This document shows, in pieces, positions 26,575 to 36,748 of a stretch of DNA of 64,000 bases. Positions within the stretch are counted from its first letter, which is position 1, and each line of letters starts with the position of its first letter. Made by a program: the position numbers and the translations under genes. This DNA comes from Emticicia sp040253585. GTDB taxonomy: Bacteria > Bacteroidota > Bacteroidia > Cytophagales > Spirosomataceae. The stretch is from NCBI RefSeq assembly GCF_040253585.1, contig NZ_JBELAU010000002.1, forward strand, positions 1 through 64,000, written 5' to 3'. A model generated the notes under the pieces. The model was given only the letters and a program-made list of their open reading frames with translations, was not told the origin of the DNA and did not search any database.

Positions 26575-28176
26575 TCACATGGCATGAATATGGGGGTCTC
26601 CTTCGGCTAAAATCAAATCTTCTGGCCACTTAATTTCTACTCCTTTCTGTACGATTAAAGACTGAAATTGTGTCAAAAGTTGTGAGTAATTTCTCACTTC
26701 AGTTGGTTTTTTCTGATTTTCTAAACAGAAGGCCACCAAATTGCCTACTACTTCACCGATGTTCCACTCAATTGGGTGCAGTCGATAACACCCATTAGTA
26801 ATATGAGTAGTTCCGATATTTTTACAAGCAGGTAAAAGGTTTTCGACTCGCTTCGGAATCAATGCTCCCAACGGAATCAGAAATGGTAAACTTTCTACAT
26901 CTACATAATTATCACCACCAACACTTGGGTGCAAATCGATGCGATAAAAGCCAACACCAACCGAATCTTCAAATGGTACTGCCAAAACTTGATTGGGTAA
27001 GTATTTTGCCGAAACATGCTGTTCTTTGATAGTAAATGCTGCTTTTATTCTTCGAGCCTCTCTGATATACGGACTTTTGGCCAAACCATCAGAAGTACCT
27101 GTAATATCTCCTCTTATTTTCAAACCTTTAAAGCCTAATTCTGTTTGTAAATAATATAAAAAAGATAAACTTTGCTCTTTCGCTTCGGCAATCATTCGAG
27201 CTTTTTCTTCAGTATTTGCACTGAGTAAATCGCCCAATAAATAATCAATTTGTGGGTAATTGACCAGCGTAATATCTGAGTCGTAACGACCTTCTTGAAA
27301 GTTTTTTTTGTGTAAAATGCGGCGATAAGTCCAAAGTCCTGCAAATGCTTTATTTGGCTCATTATTAGGCACAAAATTATAATGTACAGGTTCTAAAGTG
27401 CGTGGACTTAGCCCCGTCAGACGCAACAGTTCTCCGCTCCAAGCAGGTGTGAGTTTTGGCACAAAGTTTCGCCAAAAATCATAATTTTTAGGTCGCTCAA
27501 TCGTCCAGTCTTCCCCTTCGTGATAACTCATAGCAAAACACATCGAAAATGCCTGCGAATTAATTGAATTTGCTTGCATTTTAGCACTTGGCTCATCGGT
27601 TTCAGCCTGACTCTCAGAGCCAGTTACGTACTCAGTATTGGTAAGCGGAAGTAATTCTCCGAGTTCGGTAGCATCAATAAAAAACTCAGCTTCAATGCGT
27701 AACTCATTTTTAGTATCGGTATGAGCAACCGTAACATTTTCTACTCGATTGCCCGAAAAACCAGCCCGAATTGGTATATTATTTAATAAAATTTTTAATT
27801 GTCCATTTGCTACAAATGGTTGCAAAATTTCTTCAAAAACAGCTAAAAATACTTTTGGTTCTGCACAAAGTGGAGAAACCCACCCATCGCCAGGGTTCAG
27901 AACTGGATTTTGTAAAGCCGATTCAGTAAGTGGATAATGTTTTTTATAATATTCTCTAACACTATTTCGAAAATTTCGATATGACTGCGTACAACCAAAT
28001 TTCTCAATCCAACCGTGTTCGTCGGGTGGCGTAGCTTGACTGGTAAATTGTCCACCAATCCAATCTGACTCTTCGGTCATAATGACATTTAAACCAGCTT
28101 CACAGGCTGTTTTTGCAGCAGCACACCCACCAATACCTCCACCGACAATTAAAAGATTTGTATGTAATTTTTCCAT
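26575..28176 (-). CDS. FAD-dependent oxidoreductase (FAD_oxidored family)
   Basis: 533 residues. The dinucleotide-binding motif VGGGIGGCAAAKTACEAG lies at residues ~11-28, followed by TEESDWIGGQFTSQ. A second FAD-contacting segment is FIDATELGELLPLT (~165), and the C-terminal part includes PFLIPLGALIPKRVENLLPA and GCYRLHPIEWNIGE. This corresponds to the FAD_oxidored/glucose-inhibited-division-like family, often labelled as putative xanthan lyase or as unassigned oxidoreductase in Bacteroidota. There is no signal peptide, so it is cytoplasmic. It is the fourth gene of a five-gene operon after the HyuA-like ATPase (gap 45 bp). Substrate unknown. Confidence 0.85.
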   Translation of the reverse strand: MEKLHTNLLIVGGGIGGCAAAKTACEAGLNVIMTEESDWIGGQFTSQATPPDEHGWIEKFGCTQSYRNFRNSVREYYKKHYPLTESALQNPVLNPGDGWVSPLCAEPKVFLAVFEEILQPFVANGQLKILLNNIPIRAGFSGNRVENVTVAHTDTKNELRIEAEFFIDATELGELLPLTNTEYVTGSESQAETDEPSAKMQANSINSQAFSMCFAMSYHEGEDWTIERPKNYDFWRNFVPKLTPAWSGELLRLTGLSPRTLEPVHYNFVPNNEPNKAFAGLWTYRRILHKKNFQEGRYDSDITLVNYPQIDYLLGDLLSANTEEKARMIAEAKEQSLSFLYYLQTELGFKGLKIRGDITGTSDGLAKSPYIREARRIKAAFTIKEQHVSAKYLPNQVLAVPFEDSVGVGFYRIDLHPSVGGDNYVDVESLPFLIPLGALIPKRVENLLPACKNIGTTHITNGCYRLHPIEWNIGEVVGNLVAFCLENQKKPTEVRNYSQLLTQFQSLIVQKGVEIKWPEDLILAEGDPHIHAM

Positions 28177-28221
28177 TTTTACTTCAATATTTTATTACGC
28201 TTCTTTAGCTGTACCTATCAA

Positions 28222-30369
28222 TTATTTCACCGAAGCTACTATTACAATTGGGGTATCTTGGGGTAAATTTTCGAGTTCGGTTTTTGCCAATGTCAGAGCT
28301 TGTTCAACTTCGGCAAGGCCAGCTAAGTTGATAATTCTCGCTCCAACCAATAAGTGAATATCGGGTAAACTTCTTCCAGCGTCGCCAAAATCAGTCAAAT
28401 TATTGATAATGTTTTCTAATGAACTGAGAGCATTTTCTACATCGGTCGATTCTACCAAAGCATTGCTTCTTTGTAGTCTCACAACACCTGTTTTATCAAT
28501 GATACGTAAGAGTTTTTGTTTAGTCTTAAATAAACCAAACAACGATTTTATTTCTTTGTCGGCCGTAAAAGCCATCAATGAGGTTGTTTTTGCGGCTAAT
28601 TTTATTATCGATTCGGGCAATTGCATCGAGCGTGATGCCACAGCCCTACAATCATCGAGCGTTATGATTTTGGCAGAATTATCTTCTTTTCGAAGCTCAG
28701 TTGTGCCAAAGGCTGTGGCTTTCACCACATTTCTTAGTGTATCAACTTCAATCTGTACTTCTACCGTTTCAGGAACTGCACCAATTTTAATAACTGCTTC
28801 TGCTGCTTCTTTTCTTATTGATAAAATATCTTCGGGAGTTGGTTCTACTACATTTCGTTCGATGGTATCTCTCACCATCGCTAAAGCCACCCCAATTGTC
28901 GAAATCACTTCAGCTTTTTTTGCTAATCTTGCTGGAATACCCATTAATTCACCTGTATAAAGTACCAAAGAAGCTGCTCCGCCTCCACCACCAATCAACT
29001 CAACAGTTTGGCGGTCTAAATGGTACTCAACAATTAATTCTTCGAGTTGTTTTACGACTTTTTTGCATGAAATTTCCAAAATTTCACGGGCTGTTTCTTC
29101 AACTGTTTTACCAATTTTATCGGCCAAAGGTTTAAATGCCAACCTTGCAGCTTCTTTGTTTCCCTTAGCAAAAGCAGTATCGGGGATAATGCCTAATAGA
29201 TTGGCTGCACAAGAGGGTGTAAGCGAAAAGCGTTGACCCGAAGTCGTTTCGATAGCCGTATAATCATCAACATCCTTTTCGGTTGGTTGTAAATGAATCA
29301 GTTTAGCATTTTCAAATATTTCTGGCTTCTGAAAACACGCATAATGCAAGCCCGCAATATGTGCCGAACGAGAACCAACATCGACAATTTTTCCGTTGGC
29401 TTCTCGAATCATACTTCCCCCTGCAATAGCCAAAGTTCGTACATCTAAAGTATTTAAGTAAGTACGATGCCCACCTACTCTGGCAGCCTTGGTTTGGGGT
29501 TGCCCATCACGAATCACCGAAATATCGGCACTCGTACCACCCACTTCAATGAAAATTCCATCAGAAACCCTTTCGTGCATCAAAGCTCCAGCAATGCCCG
29601 CAGCAGGCCCAGAAAGCATTGTCATAATAGGTCGGCGATGCACCTCTTCGACACTCATAACACCTCCATCCGACCGCATAATCATTAACGGAGCAGTAAT
29701 ACCTGCACGCTTTACGCACTCGTCTGTCATAATTGCAGTATGAATCATTTTAGGCAAAATGGCACCATTAATGACAGCCGTTCGGGTGCGAGTTCGTAAA
29801 CCGTAAAGGCTCGAAACTTCGTGGCCAGAAGTAACAAACATACCCATTTCTTCGGCTATTTTACTTATTAGCTCTTCATTTTGGGGTTTATCAACGCCAA
29901 AAGCTTCTGAACCAACTATTACCTCTACATTCTTTTCTTTGAAAGCTGCTATCTGCCGAATTACCGTTTGTTCTTTTAGGCCTTGGCCCGAAACAAAGGC
30001 ATGTTCGATGTTTAGAAAACGATTAGGTGCTAATTCGATAGTGGGTATTTTAGTATCAATTTTTGCTTTTATTCCCTCTAAGCCACTACCTAAACCAATA
30101 ATTCCGACCTTAGCTACATCGCCTTCTAAAAGAGCATTTGTTGCTTGTGTGGTAGAATGGGCAATAAAAATGACTTCATTGGGCAAAATACCCAACTCGG
30201 CTAATGCCCGATTGATTGCGTTGATAATTCCCGCAGCTACGCCTTCTTCTGAGTCATGGGTTGTTGGTACTTTCAACTGCGAAATCACTTCTCGGGACTG
30301 ATGATCAACTACAACTACATCGGTGAAGGTTCCTCCTACATCAATACCAACTCTTACTTTTCTTTTCAT
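28222..30369 (-). CDS. Hydantoinase/oxoprolinase (HyuA-type) family protein
   Basis: The ATG at 30369 (MKRKVRVGIDVGGTFTDVVV) fits the family N-terminus and gives 715 residues; a longer frame reaches into the upstream gene and is rejected. The ASKHA-type phosphate motif GIDVGGTFTD lies at residues 7-16. Further family signatures are HSTTQATNALLEG (~85), MLSGPAAGIAGALM (~270), FIEVGGTSADISVI and LIGGGGGAASLVLY (~510). HyuA proteins hydrolyse cyclic amides or activate carbonyl substrates with ATP, usually together with a HyuB subunit. No HyuB gene is in the window, so it acts alone or on another type of substrate. Third gene of the operon. Confidence 0.88.
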   Translation of the reverse strand: MKRKVRVGIDVGGTFTDVVVVDHQSREVISQLKVPTTHDSEEGVAAGIINAINRALAELGILPNEVIFIAHSTTQATNALLEGDVAKVGIIGLGSGLEGIKAKIDTKIPTIELAPNRFLNIEHAFVSGQGLKEQTVIRQIAAFKEKNVEVIVGSEAFGVDKPQNEELISKIAEEMGMFVTSGHEVSSLYGLRTRTRTAVINGAILPKMIHTAIMTDECVKRAGITAPLMIMRSDGGVMSVEEVHRRPIMTMLSGPAAGIAGALMHERVSDGIFIEVGGTSADISVIRDGQPQTKAARVGGHRTYLNTLDVRTLAIAGGSMIREANGKIVDVGSRSAHIAGLHYACFQKPEIFENAKLIHLQPTEKDVDDYTAIETTSGQRFSLTPSCAANLLGIIPDTAFAKGNKEAARLAFKPLADKIGKTVEETAREILEISCKKVVKQLEELIVEYHLDRQTVELIGGGGGAASLVLYTGELMGIPARLAKKAEVISTIGVALAMVRDTIERNVVEPTPEDILSIRKEAAEAVIKIGAVPETVEVQIEVDTLRNVVKATAFGTTELRKEDNSAKIITLDDCRAVASRSMQLPESIIKLAAKTTSLMAFTADKEIKSLFGLFKTKQKLLRIIDKTGVVRLQRSNALVESTDVENALSSLENIINNLTDFGDAGRSLPDIHLLVGARIINLAGLAEVEQALTLAKTELENLPQDTPIVIVASVK

Positions 30370-30407
30370 TTTACCTAATTTTAGTCGATTTCGCTCAATT
30401 TTCTCAA

Positions 30408-31703
30408 TTACAAAAACATTAGCACTGAAATTACTAAACCAACCAAGCAAACAAGCATCATCGGAAGTAGGGTTTCTTTGGTAAAATCTTCGACTTGCAC
30501 ACCAACAAAATTGGCTATCCAAACACTATGTGTATTGGTTGGGTCGCAGACGTTTTGTACTTGTACCACGCACATGATGGCTGCCAGTAGAGCCAAAGGC
30601 GGCAAAACTGCGGTTCCAAACATGATAGTAAATAAGCCAATACCGATACCAAAAATATTGAGTGGTCCACGATACAAAGCCAATGGTGAGAGCAATCCAA
30701 AAAAAGCAATATAAAACAGCGTGGACTGAAAAGGCAACGAAAGAATGAGCGGTTCGAGTGCGGTTTTGATAAGTGGTAGGTTGAGTGCATTTAGTAGCAT
30801 CCCGATTCCCATCATCAGAATTGCGGCTGGAGCTCCATCTTCAATCCCCTTAATGGCCGAAGAAGTAAGGGTTTTAATGGCATTTCGCCAGTTAGTTGTG
30901 CAAACGCCATACAAAGAACCCAAAATAAATGCAGCAATAAAGTCGAGTTTAAGACCAAAATAATTGAATCCAAAAAACAAAACTAAAGGCACAATTGGTG
31001 TTAGCAAGGCGAGAGTTGGCACTTGCTTGTTTTTATCTCGTTTTAGTAAATCATCTTTTGAAACTGCCGACATCAAAAGCATTTCGCCTGAGCGTTTAGC
31101 TGCAATAAGAGCATAAGACACCACCATTATGAGCATCAAACCCAATAAAATAAATGCAAAAGTAGAGACTTGAGCGGGTAAGGCTTCTGTTTCGGACAAG
31201 CCCAATAATTGGCGATAGAGTGTAAATAAAATCGGATTGAAGATGAAACCAGTAGCAAAAGCCAGAATAAAGAGCGTACCTGCCAGTTTCCGAGGAATAC
31301 CAAGGCTCATCATGATTGGCAATACCAACGAACCAACGGTGATAATAGCCCCTAAACCTTGCAAAGTCGTAAATAAAATGATTGTAACAGCCATTAAACC
31401 AAACGATACAATGAGCGGTTTTTCGCCCCCAAACTCAGCCGCTCGTTTGATAATTTCTTCGGCAATACCTGTTTGAATCAATACCCGCCCCATCATTGCT
31501 CCCATAAAAACCGATACATATACCGATGTAAGTTTGAGCGAACCCTGAGCAATAATCTGATTCAAAATATCTGGAATAGGTAATTCTGCGAGCAAAGCAA
31601 TCAAAATTGCCATGGCAGGCAACGCCAATAAAGCGGGTATTTTCCGCAAAAACATTAAGCCAGCGAAAAATGTAAATATAATAAGTAAACCGATTGCTAT
31701 CAT
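30408..31703 (-). CDS. Ion-transporter-superfamily permease (CitMHS/GntP-like)
   Basis: 431 residues made up of about 11-12 membrane segments with a cytoplasmic loop near 205-225 (SAVSKDDLLKRDKNKQ). Features such as GAMMGRVLIQTGIAEEIIKRA and LQGLGAIITVGSLVLPIMMSLG resemble carboxylate permeases of the IT superfamily. The exact family is not certain. It sits between the DUF4127 gene (51-bp gap) and the HyuA-like gene (38-bp gap), so it most likely takes up the substrate or an intermediate processed by the operon. Inner membrane. Confidence 0.78.
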   Translation of the reverse strand: MIAIGLLIIFTFFAGLMFLRKIPALLALPAMAILIALLAELPIPDILNQIIAQGSLKLTSVYVSVFMGAMMGRVLIQTGIAEEIIKRAAEFGGEKPLIVSFGLMAVTIILFTTLQGLGAIITVGSLVLPIMMSLGIPRKLAGTLFILAFATGFIFNPILFTLYRQLLGLSETEALPAQVSTFAFILLGLMLIMVVSYALIAAKRSGEMLLMSAVSKDDLLKRDKNKQVPTLALLTPIVPLVLFFGFNYFGLKLDFIAAFILGSLYGVCTTNWRNAIKTLTSSAIKGIEDGAPAAILMMGIGMLLNALNLPLIKTALEPLILSLPFQSTLFYIAFFGLLSPLALYRGPLNIFGIGIGLFTIMFGTAVLPPLALLAAIMCVVQVQNVCDPTNTHSVWIANFVGVQVEDFTKETLLPMMLVCLVGLVISVLMFL

Positions 31704-31754
31704 TGTTTGGTGATAATGTACATTTAAAATATAAGCTTATTTAGGCTGTGCATT

Positions 31755-33338
31755 TTAGTTGGTTTTTACGATTTGGCAATCAATTTCTGCCTCAAACGTA
31801 CGATTCCAAGGTAAATCAAAACTCAACGACCCCACTTTTAAATGTTTTATATGTTTTGGATAAAAATTTTCTACTGTTTTGAGGGCTACTGATTCCAACT
31901 CTTTCTTACAAAATTGCTCTGTTAGTTGGGTCTGTTGGTCGGTTAAGCGAAAGGCATTCCATTGGTTCTCACGAATCATTTTGGCCGCCATTGGTCGCAC
32001 AATTGAATGATAGCTGTAATCATCCAACAAGCGATTAATCATAAACCAAGTTTGTGCATTGGCCATTCGAGCGGCTATCTGTTTCTGTGGATGCAGTTTA
32101 ATCACCGATTTCGAAACACCATACAATAAGCCATGTGGCAAGGCTGTACCGATTACGTTTCCAGCAGTATTCCAAGAAGCATAACCATATGTTTTTGAGA
32201 AAATCTTCTCCTCTTTTAATGCTTCCGTGAATGGAATATCGCCGCCCTGAACATCACCAATGGGGTCGATATCAGCAATGATAATTCCTTTTTTTTCCTG
32301 CTTAGAAAACGCAATAATTTCATTTGCAAAGGTCTTAGCTCTTCCTTCCTCTTTTCTTGATGTAAATACAAAAAAGCCAATATCGGCATCTTTCATGTCA
32401 TTTACTTCTCTCGCTCCAACCGCCTTTAAATGAAAGCTAACGGTCTTACGCAATGGTCGGTCTTCAAAAGGCATTTCTTTATCTGCCATAGTTTCTGACG
32501 AAAAAACTGCCTTAATTTTTGGTCGATAATTGTATTTATCTGTCACCGAACGTGCCAAGAGCAACATCGAAACTTCATCAGCTCCAGGCTGAATGGCTAT
32601 TCTGGAACTTAATCCGTTATTAGTTACAAATTTGGTCAGCGTCTCACGGTCTTTAATATGTACACCTTTAGGTTTGGCATCATCTTGCGATAAAATCAAA
32701 TAATCAAAAACATTTTCCTTGGCTAATTGAGCGGCATAAAGATTTACTTTCAAGTTTCGTTCACGGGCTGCTTTATAATTTCCCAGTGCTTTTTGCGGAA
32801 TCTCCGCTTCAAGTTTTTGAGTTAGTAATTTTTGATTTTCATCGGGTGACACCTCTGCCCACTTGGCAAGTTTTTCACGATATGATTCATTTTTTCCATC
32901 GCCCGTTGGAGCTAAACGCATTATCACGCTTGACCCGTATATTTTTAGCTTTGGCGACTTTCTCCGAATTGCTTTCACAATCTCTACTCTTTTTAGTGCC
33001 TCTTCAAGCGGCGTTTCGTGAACTCGTGAGGCCACCAAGCCTCCGTAAGCAAGCATATCCATCGAAATAATAGCGGCATCGAATGAGTCTATTTTCTGAG
33101 TATCAATCCATCTAATTATCTCATCTGATTTTCCGTATTCGAGGAATCTACCGAGCATTTCACGGGGTGGGCTAACTAATGATACATCACCCACAAGCCC
33201 CATTTTAACTGGAAATTGCAAACAAGGTGGTCGGTCATCTAAAGGAATCAACAAAACCCTTGCAGAGTAATTACTCTGTGAGAACACCGATGATACTACA
33301 CAAAACAAAGTAAGAAGTAATAAGGCTTTTCTTTTCAT
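31755..33338 (-). CDS. DUF4127 family secreted protein
   Basis: The ATG at 33338 gives MKRKALLLLTLFCVVSSVFSQ, a clear signal peptide, and 527 residues; an in-frame start 39 bp upstream adds a tail unlike a signal peptide and is rejected. The family motifs LIPLDDRPPCLQFP (~30), SMDMLAYGGLVASR (~90), YLILSQDDAKPKGVH (~215) and QPGADEVSMLLLAR (~250) are all present. DUF4127 has no established activity. It is the first gene of the leftward operon and faces the susC/susD/GHL10 operon across a 290-bp divergent region. This suggests a periplasmic step in use of the compound that the SusC/D pair imports (inference). Confidence 0.85.
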   Translation of the reverse strand: MKRKALLLLTLFCVVSSVFSQSNYSARVLLIPLDDRPPCLQFPVKMGLVGDVSLVSPPREMLGRFLEYGKSDEIIRWIDTQKIDSFDAAIISMDMLAYGGLVASRVHETPLEEALKRVEIVKAIRRKSPKLKIYGSSVIMRLAPTGDGKNESYREKLAKWAEVSPDENQKLLTQKLEAEIPQKALGNYKAARERNLKVNLYAAQLAKENVFDYLILSQDDAKPKGVHIKDRETLTKFVTNNGLSSRIAIQPGADEVSMLLLARSVTDKYNYRPKIKAVFSSETMADKEMPFEDRPLRKTVSFHLKAVGAREVNDMKDADIGFFVFTSRKEEGRAKTFANEIIAFSKQEKKGIIIADIDPIGDVQGGDIPFTEALKEEKIFSKTYGYASWNTAGNVIGTALPHGLLYGVSKSVIKLHPQKQIAARMANAQTWFMINRLLDDYSYHSIVRPMAAKMIRENQWNAFRLTDQQTQLTEQFCKKELESVALKTVENFYPKHIKHLKVGSLSFDLPWNRTFEAEIDCQIVKTN

Positions 33339-33473
33339 ATATAAAAGATTCTGGGCTGCGGTAAATGGCTCTGTCATTACGCTAAAATCAAGATTTTTTG
33401 TCAGAATAACTACTAAGCCAATGAATGTTTGAACAAATGTGAGAAATAATTTTAATTTTTTAACAATCTTTTA

Positions 33474-33504
33474 TAAAATTTTTATATAAGTTTGTATAAA
33501 ATTA
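33474..33504. promoter_or_regulatory. Shared AT-rich motif in the divergent region
   Basis: TAAAATTTTTATATAAGT followed by TTGTATAAAATTA, between the DUF4127 operon and susC. It matches 17 of 18 positions at 24993 upstream of the ROK gene. Candidate common operator. Confidence 0.3.
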
Positions 33505-33625
33505 TATTTAAATCATAAAATATTCTCTAACATCAATAAAAAACAGGCAAGCAAAACAAAAAATGTATTCAACTATGTAAAGCTTATCAGTGTATGAAAT
33601 TTTAAAAAACTACTTGTAAAAAATT

Positions 33626-36600
33626 ATGAAACAAAAATCTCTACTCACAATCCTTTTTTCCTTAATGGTAGTGCTTGCCCTACAAGCCCAGCAGAGGATA
33701 GTAAAAGGAAAAATTATTGACAAGGCCAGCAATACTGCACTGCCAAACGTATCTATACTTGAAAAAATATCGGGCAAAGGAGTAATATCTGATACCGAGG
33801 GAAATTTCAGCATCAATGTACCAGATAAAGCAATACTCGTGTTTTCATTCATCGGCTACGAGACCCAAGAAATTGTGGTAGGTAACCAAAGTAACATTGA
33901 GGTGATTTTATCAGAATCAAACAAATTATTGGATGATGTGGTAGTGGTAGGTTACGGAATTCAGAAAAAAGCCAATTTAACAGGCTCAGTTTCTCAATTC
34001 AAAACTGAAGAAATTACTCGCCGTCAGGTATCATCTTCAAGTCAGTTACTGCAAGGGATTGCTCCTGGTGTTACAGTAGCCCAAGCCTCAGGTAAACCTG
34101 GTGCTGATGGAGCAAGTATCAGAGTTAGAGGTGTTGGATCTATCTTTTCAGGTTCTGACCCACTCATTATGGTTGATGGAGTAGTTTCGAGCATGGATAA
34201 CGTTGACCCAAATGCTATCGAAAGTATTACTGTCCTAAAGGATGCAGCCTCTACTTCTATCTATGGTACTCGTGGTGCTAATGGTGTGATTCTAATTAAG
34301 ACCATTCGTGGTAATAAAAGTGGAATAAAAGTAAGTTATAATGGTTTCTTGACTCAGCAACGTGCGACCAACATTCCAGAAAAAGTTTCAGCAATTGAGC
34401 ACATGGAACTTAGTAATGTAGCTCAGCAGACTCAAACTGGCAATCCGAATGCCGTTGTTTTTCCAGTAGCGTTGATTGAAAGATACAAAACAAATCCAGT
34501 CGATAATATTGAAATTTTTGATAATGATTGGGTAAAACTATTGCTTACAAATAGTGGTATCATGCAGAATCATAATCTTACAATTGATGCTGGTTCTGAA
34601 AAAGCGAGTTTATTTACATCGATTTCGTACTTAACTCAGCAAGGTTTGATTCCGAATAATAGTTATAATCGTTTGGATATCAGAATGAACCCTGATATTA
34701 AAGTAAATGATAAACTACGTCTTTCGGGAACACTATTTTTTAATCAAGGAACCCGCATTGAGCCAGCAGGTGGAAGTCCAGAATTTATCATTCGCCAAGC
34801 TATTGGTTTACCAGCAACAGGACAGGCCAAATTTGGAGAAGGAATGTATGGTAGTGCTGGACAATCTAACAACCGAAATCCATTGGGACAAGCCGAAGCA
34901 AGTGGAATTTTCAAGGAAATAATACCCAGAATATTCGGAAAGGCACAAATTAATTATACACCAATAAAAGGTTTAGATTTTGAGGCATCATATGCTCGTG
35001 AACAATGGACACCTAACAGTAAGCGTTTCCAAAAAAGCTTTGACATCTACACGCCAAATATTAGCACACGCTCTTATGATTTATCAAGCCGTTATCCAGG
35101 CACTAATAGCCTAAGCGAAAGCTATTCTTTCAGTTTCAGAAATACATTCTTAGCTCAAGCTTCTTATCAACTAACTAAGGCCAAACACGATGCTAAAATT
35201 ATGGCGGGTTTCCAAAGTGAAGAAGTTTCGACTCGTAGCTTGGGAGCTTCTCGAACTGACTTTATCAACGAAAGCCTACCATATATGAACTTAGGTGGTG
35301 CAAACCGCAATAACAGTGGTGGTACCAGTGAAAACGCTTTAGTTGGAGCATTTAGTCGCCTAACCTATGCTTTTTCAGATAAATATTTGGTAGAAATCAA
35401 CGGTCGCTATGAAGGCTCTTCGAGGTTCTCGCAAGCACTCAACAAACAATGGGGTTTCTTCCCATCAGCATCAGCGGGTTGGGTATTTTCCAACGAAGAT
35501 TTCATGAAAGACCTCACCTTCCTCCAATTTGGTAAAATCAGAGCATCTTATGGTACACTTGGCAATCAAGCATTACCTGACAATTACCCATTTGCGAGCA
35601 ATTACACTTCTGGGCAAGATTATTACTTTAATGCACTTATTAATCCTGGGTACGCTCTAACAGAAGCCGCTAATGAAGGAATTACATGGGAAAAATCGAA
35701 GCAAACTGATATTGGGCTTGATTTGGTATTGATAAAAGGTTTAAGCATCACAGCCGACTATTACATCAAACAAATCTCTGATATCTTACTCCGCAAGCCT
35801 ATTCCAAATTACGTAGGTTTAAGCCCTGCTTTCTTAAATCTTGGTACAATGGAAAACCGTGGTTGGGAATTTTCGACAACTTACAAAAATAAAATAGGCA
35901 AACTCAAATACGATGTAACAGGTGTATTGGCTGATGTTAAAAACAAAATAACATCGCTTCCTGGCACACCTTATTTAGATGAAGGTTTACTTCGTTCGAC
36001 AGAAGGCTACTCTCTTCGCTCATATTATGGTTATGAGGCTATTGGTTATTACCAATCGAAAGAGGATATTGCTTCTTCGCCAAAAACTTTTTTCACTCCC
36101 AACCCAGGTGATATTAAATACGCTGACACAAACGGCGATGGTGTAGTAAATGCCGATGACCGTACATTTATTGGCAATAACTTCCCAAGATATGAGTACA
36201 GTATCAACCTCAATTTGGTCTATGATATTTTTGACTTGAATTTATTTGGACAAGGAGTAGGTAAAAAAGCTAACTATATTTCAGGCACTGGTGCTTGGCC
36301 ATTCTTTGCTGCTGACTTTGTACCATCATTATTGGCTATGCACAAAGATTATTGGACACCCGAAAACCCAAATGCTACTTTCCCCCGTCTGACACCAACC
36401 ATTGGAGTAAACAGTACAAATTCTTCATTTTGGGTGAAAAACTCAGCCTATTTCCGCTTAAAAAATGTCAATTTAGGCATGAAAGTCCCACAGCCTTTAG
36501 TTAAAAAACTGGGTATCGAAAGTGCTAGAATTTATGTGAGCGGTCAGAATCTATTAACTTTTACGAAATTTTGGAAAGGCTTCGACCCTGAGCAAAATAA

Positions 36601-36664
36601 CAACAACGCCGAATTTTATCCTTTAATGAAAACTTATACAGTTGGCTTAAATCTGAAGTTTTAA
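33626..36664 (+). CDS. SusC/RagA-type TonB-dependent outer membrane transporter
   Basis: 1012 residues. The signal peptide (MKQKSLLTILFSLMVVLALQAQ) is followed by a carboxypeptidase-D regulatory-like domain (~23-100: VKGKIIDKASNTALPNVSI ... FSFIGYETQEIVV). Next is the TonB-box-like VVVVGYG, a plug domain (~115-225: ADGASIRVRGVGSIFSGSDPL ... ITVLKDAASTSIYGTRGANG), and a 22-stranded barrel typical of the family, ending in LNLKF. There is no N-terminal STN domain, so no sigma/anti-sigma signalling is expected. It is followed 84 bp later by its SusD partner. The substrate is unknown. Confidence 0.95.
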   Translation: MKQKSLLTILFSLMVVLALQAQQRIVKGKIIDKASNTALPNVSILEKISGKGVISDTEGNFSINVPDKAILVFSFIGYETQEIVVGNQSNIEVILSESNKLLDDVVVVGYGIQKKANLTGSVSQFKTEEITRRQVSSSSQLLQGIAPGVTVAQASGKPGADGASIRVRGVGSIFSGSDPLIMVDGVVSSMDNVDPNAIESITVLKDAASTSIYGTRGANGVILIKTIRGNKSGIKVSYNGFLTQQRATNIPEKVSAIEHMELSNVAQQTQTGNPNAVVFPVALIERYKTNPVDNIEIFDNDWVKLLLTNSGIMQNHNLTIDAGSEKASLFTSISYLTQQGLIPNNSYNRLDIRMNPDIKVNDKLRLSGTLFFNQGTRIEPAGGSPEFIIRQAIGLPATGQAKFGEGMYGSAGQSNNRNPLGQAEASGIFKEIIPRIFGKAQINYTPIKGLDFEASYAREQWTPNSKRFQKSFDIYTPNISTRSYDLSSRYPGTNSLSESYSFSFRNTFLAQASYQLTKAKHDAKIMAGFQSEEVSTRSLGASRTDFINESLPYMNLGGANRNNSGGTSENALVGAFSRLTYAFSDKYLVEINGRYEGSSRFSQALNKQWGFFPSASAGWVFSNEDFMKDLTFLQFGKIRASYGTLGNQALPDNYPFASNYTSGQDYYFNALINPGYALTEAANEGITWEKSKQTDIGLDLVLIKGLSITADYYIKQISDILLRKPIPNYVGLSPAFLNLGTMENRGWEFSTTYKNKIGKLKYDVTGVLADVKNKITSLPGTPYLDEGLLRSTEGYSLRSYYGYEAIGYYQSKEDIASSPKTFFTPNPGDIKYADTNGDGVVNADDRTFIGNNFPRYEYSINLNLVYDIFDLNLFGQGVGKKANYISGTGAWPFFAADFVPSLLAMHKDYWTPENPNATFPRLTPTIGVNSTNSSFWVKNSAYFRLKNVNLGMKVPQPLVKKLGIESARIYVSGQNLLTFTKFWKGFDPEQNNNNAEFYPLMKTYTVGLNLKF

Positions 36665-36748
36665 CGGATGCTGAAAAAACAGCTTATAATCAATTCATTA
36701 AATTTTGCACACGATAAAATCATCGAATTATAAAAATATTAAATAAAC

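Noticed and set aside
28403..29743. Several plus-strand ORFs opposite the HyuA-like gene
   Set aside because: All are antisense shadows of a conserved coding frame and lack family features.
30370..30522. Extended N-terminus of the HyuA-like protein
   Set aside because: The extension overlaps the permease gene in another frame and precedes the conserved GIDVGGTFTD start; ATG at 30369 is used.
26575..33338. Toxin-antitoxin or phage-defence island because of the ImmA-like gene
   Set aside because: All neighbours are metabolic or transport genes, and there is no repressor, integrase or toxin partner.
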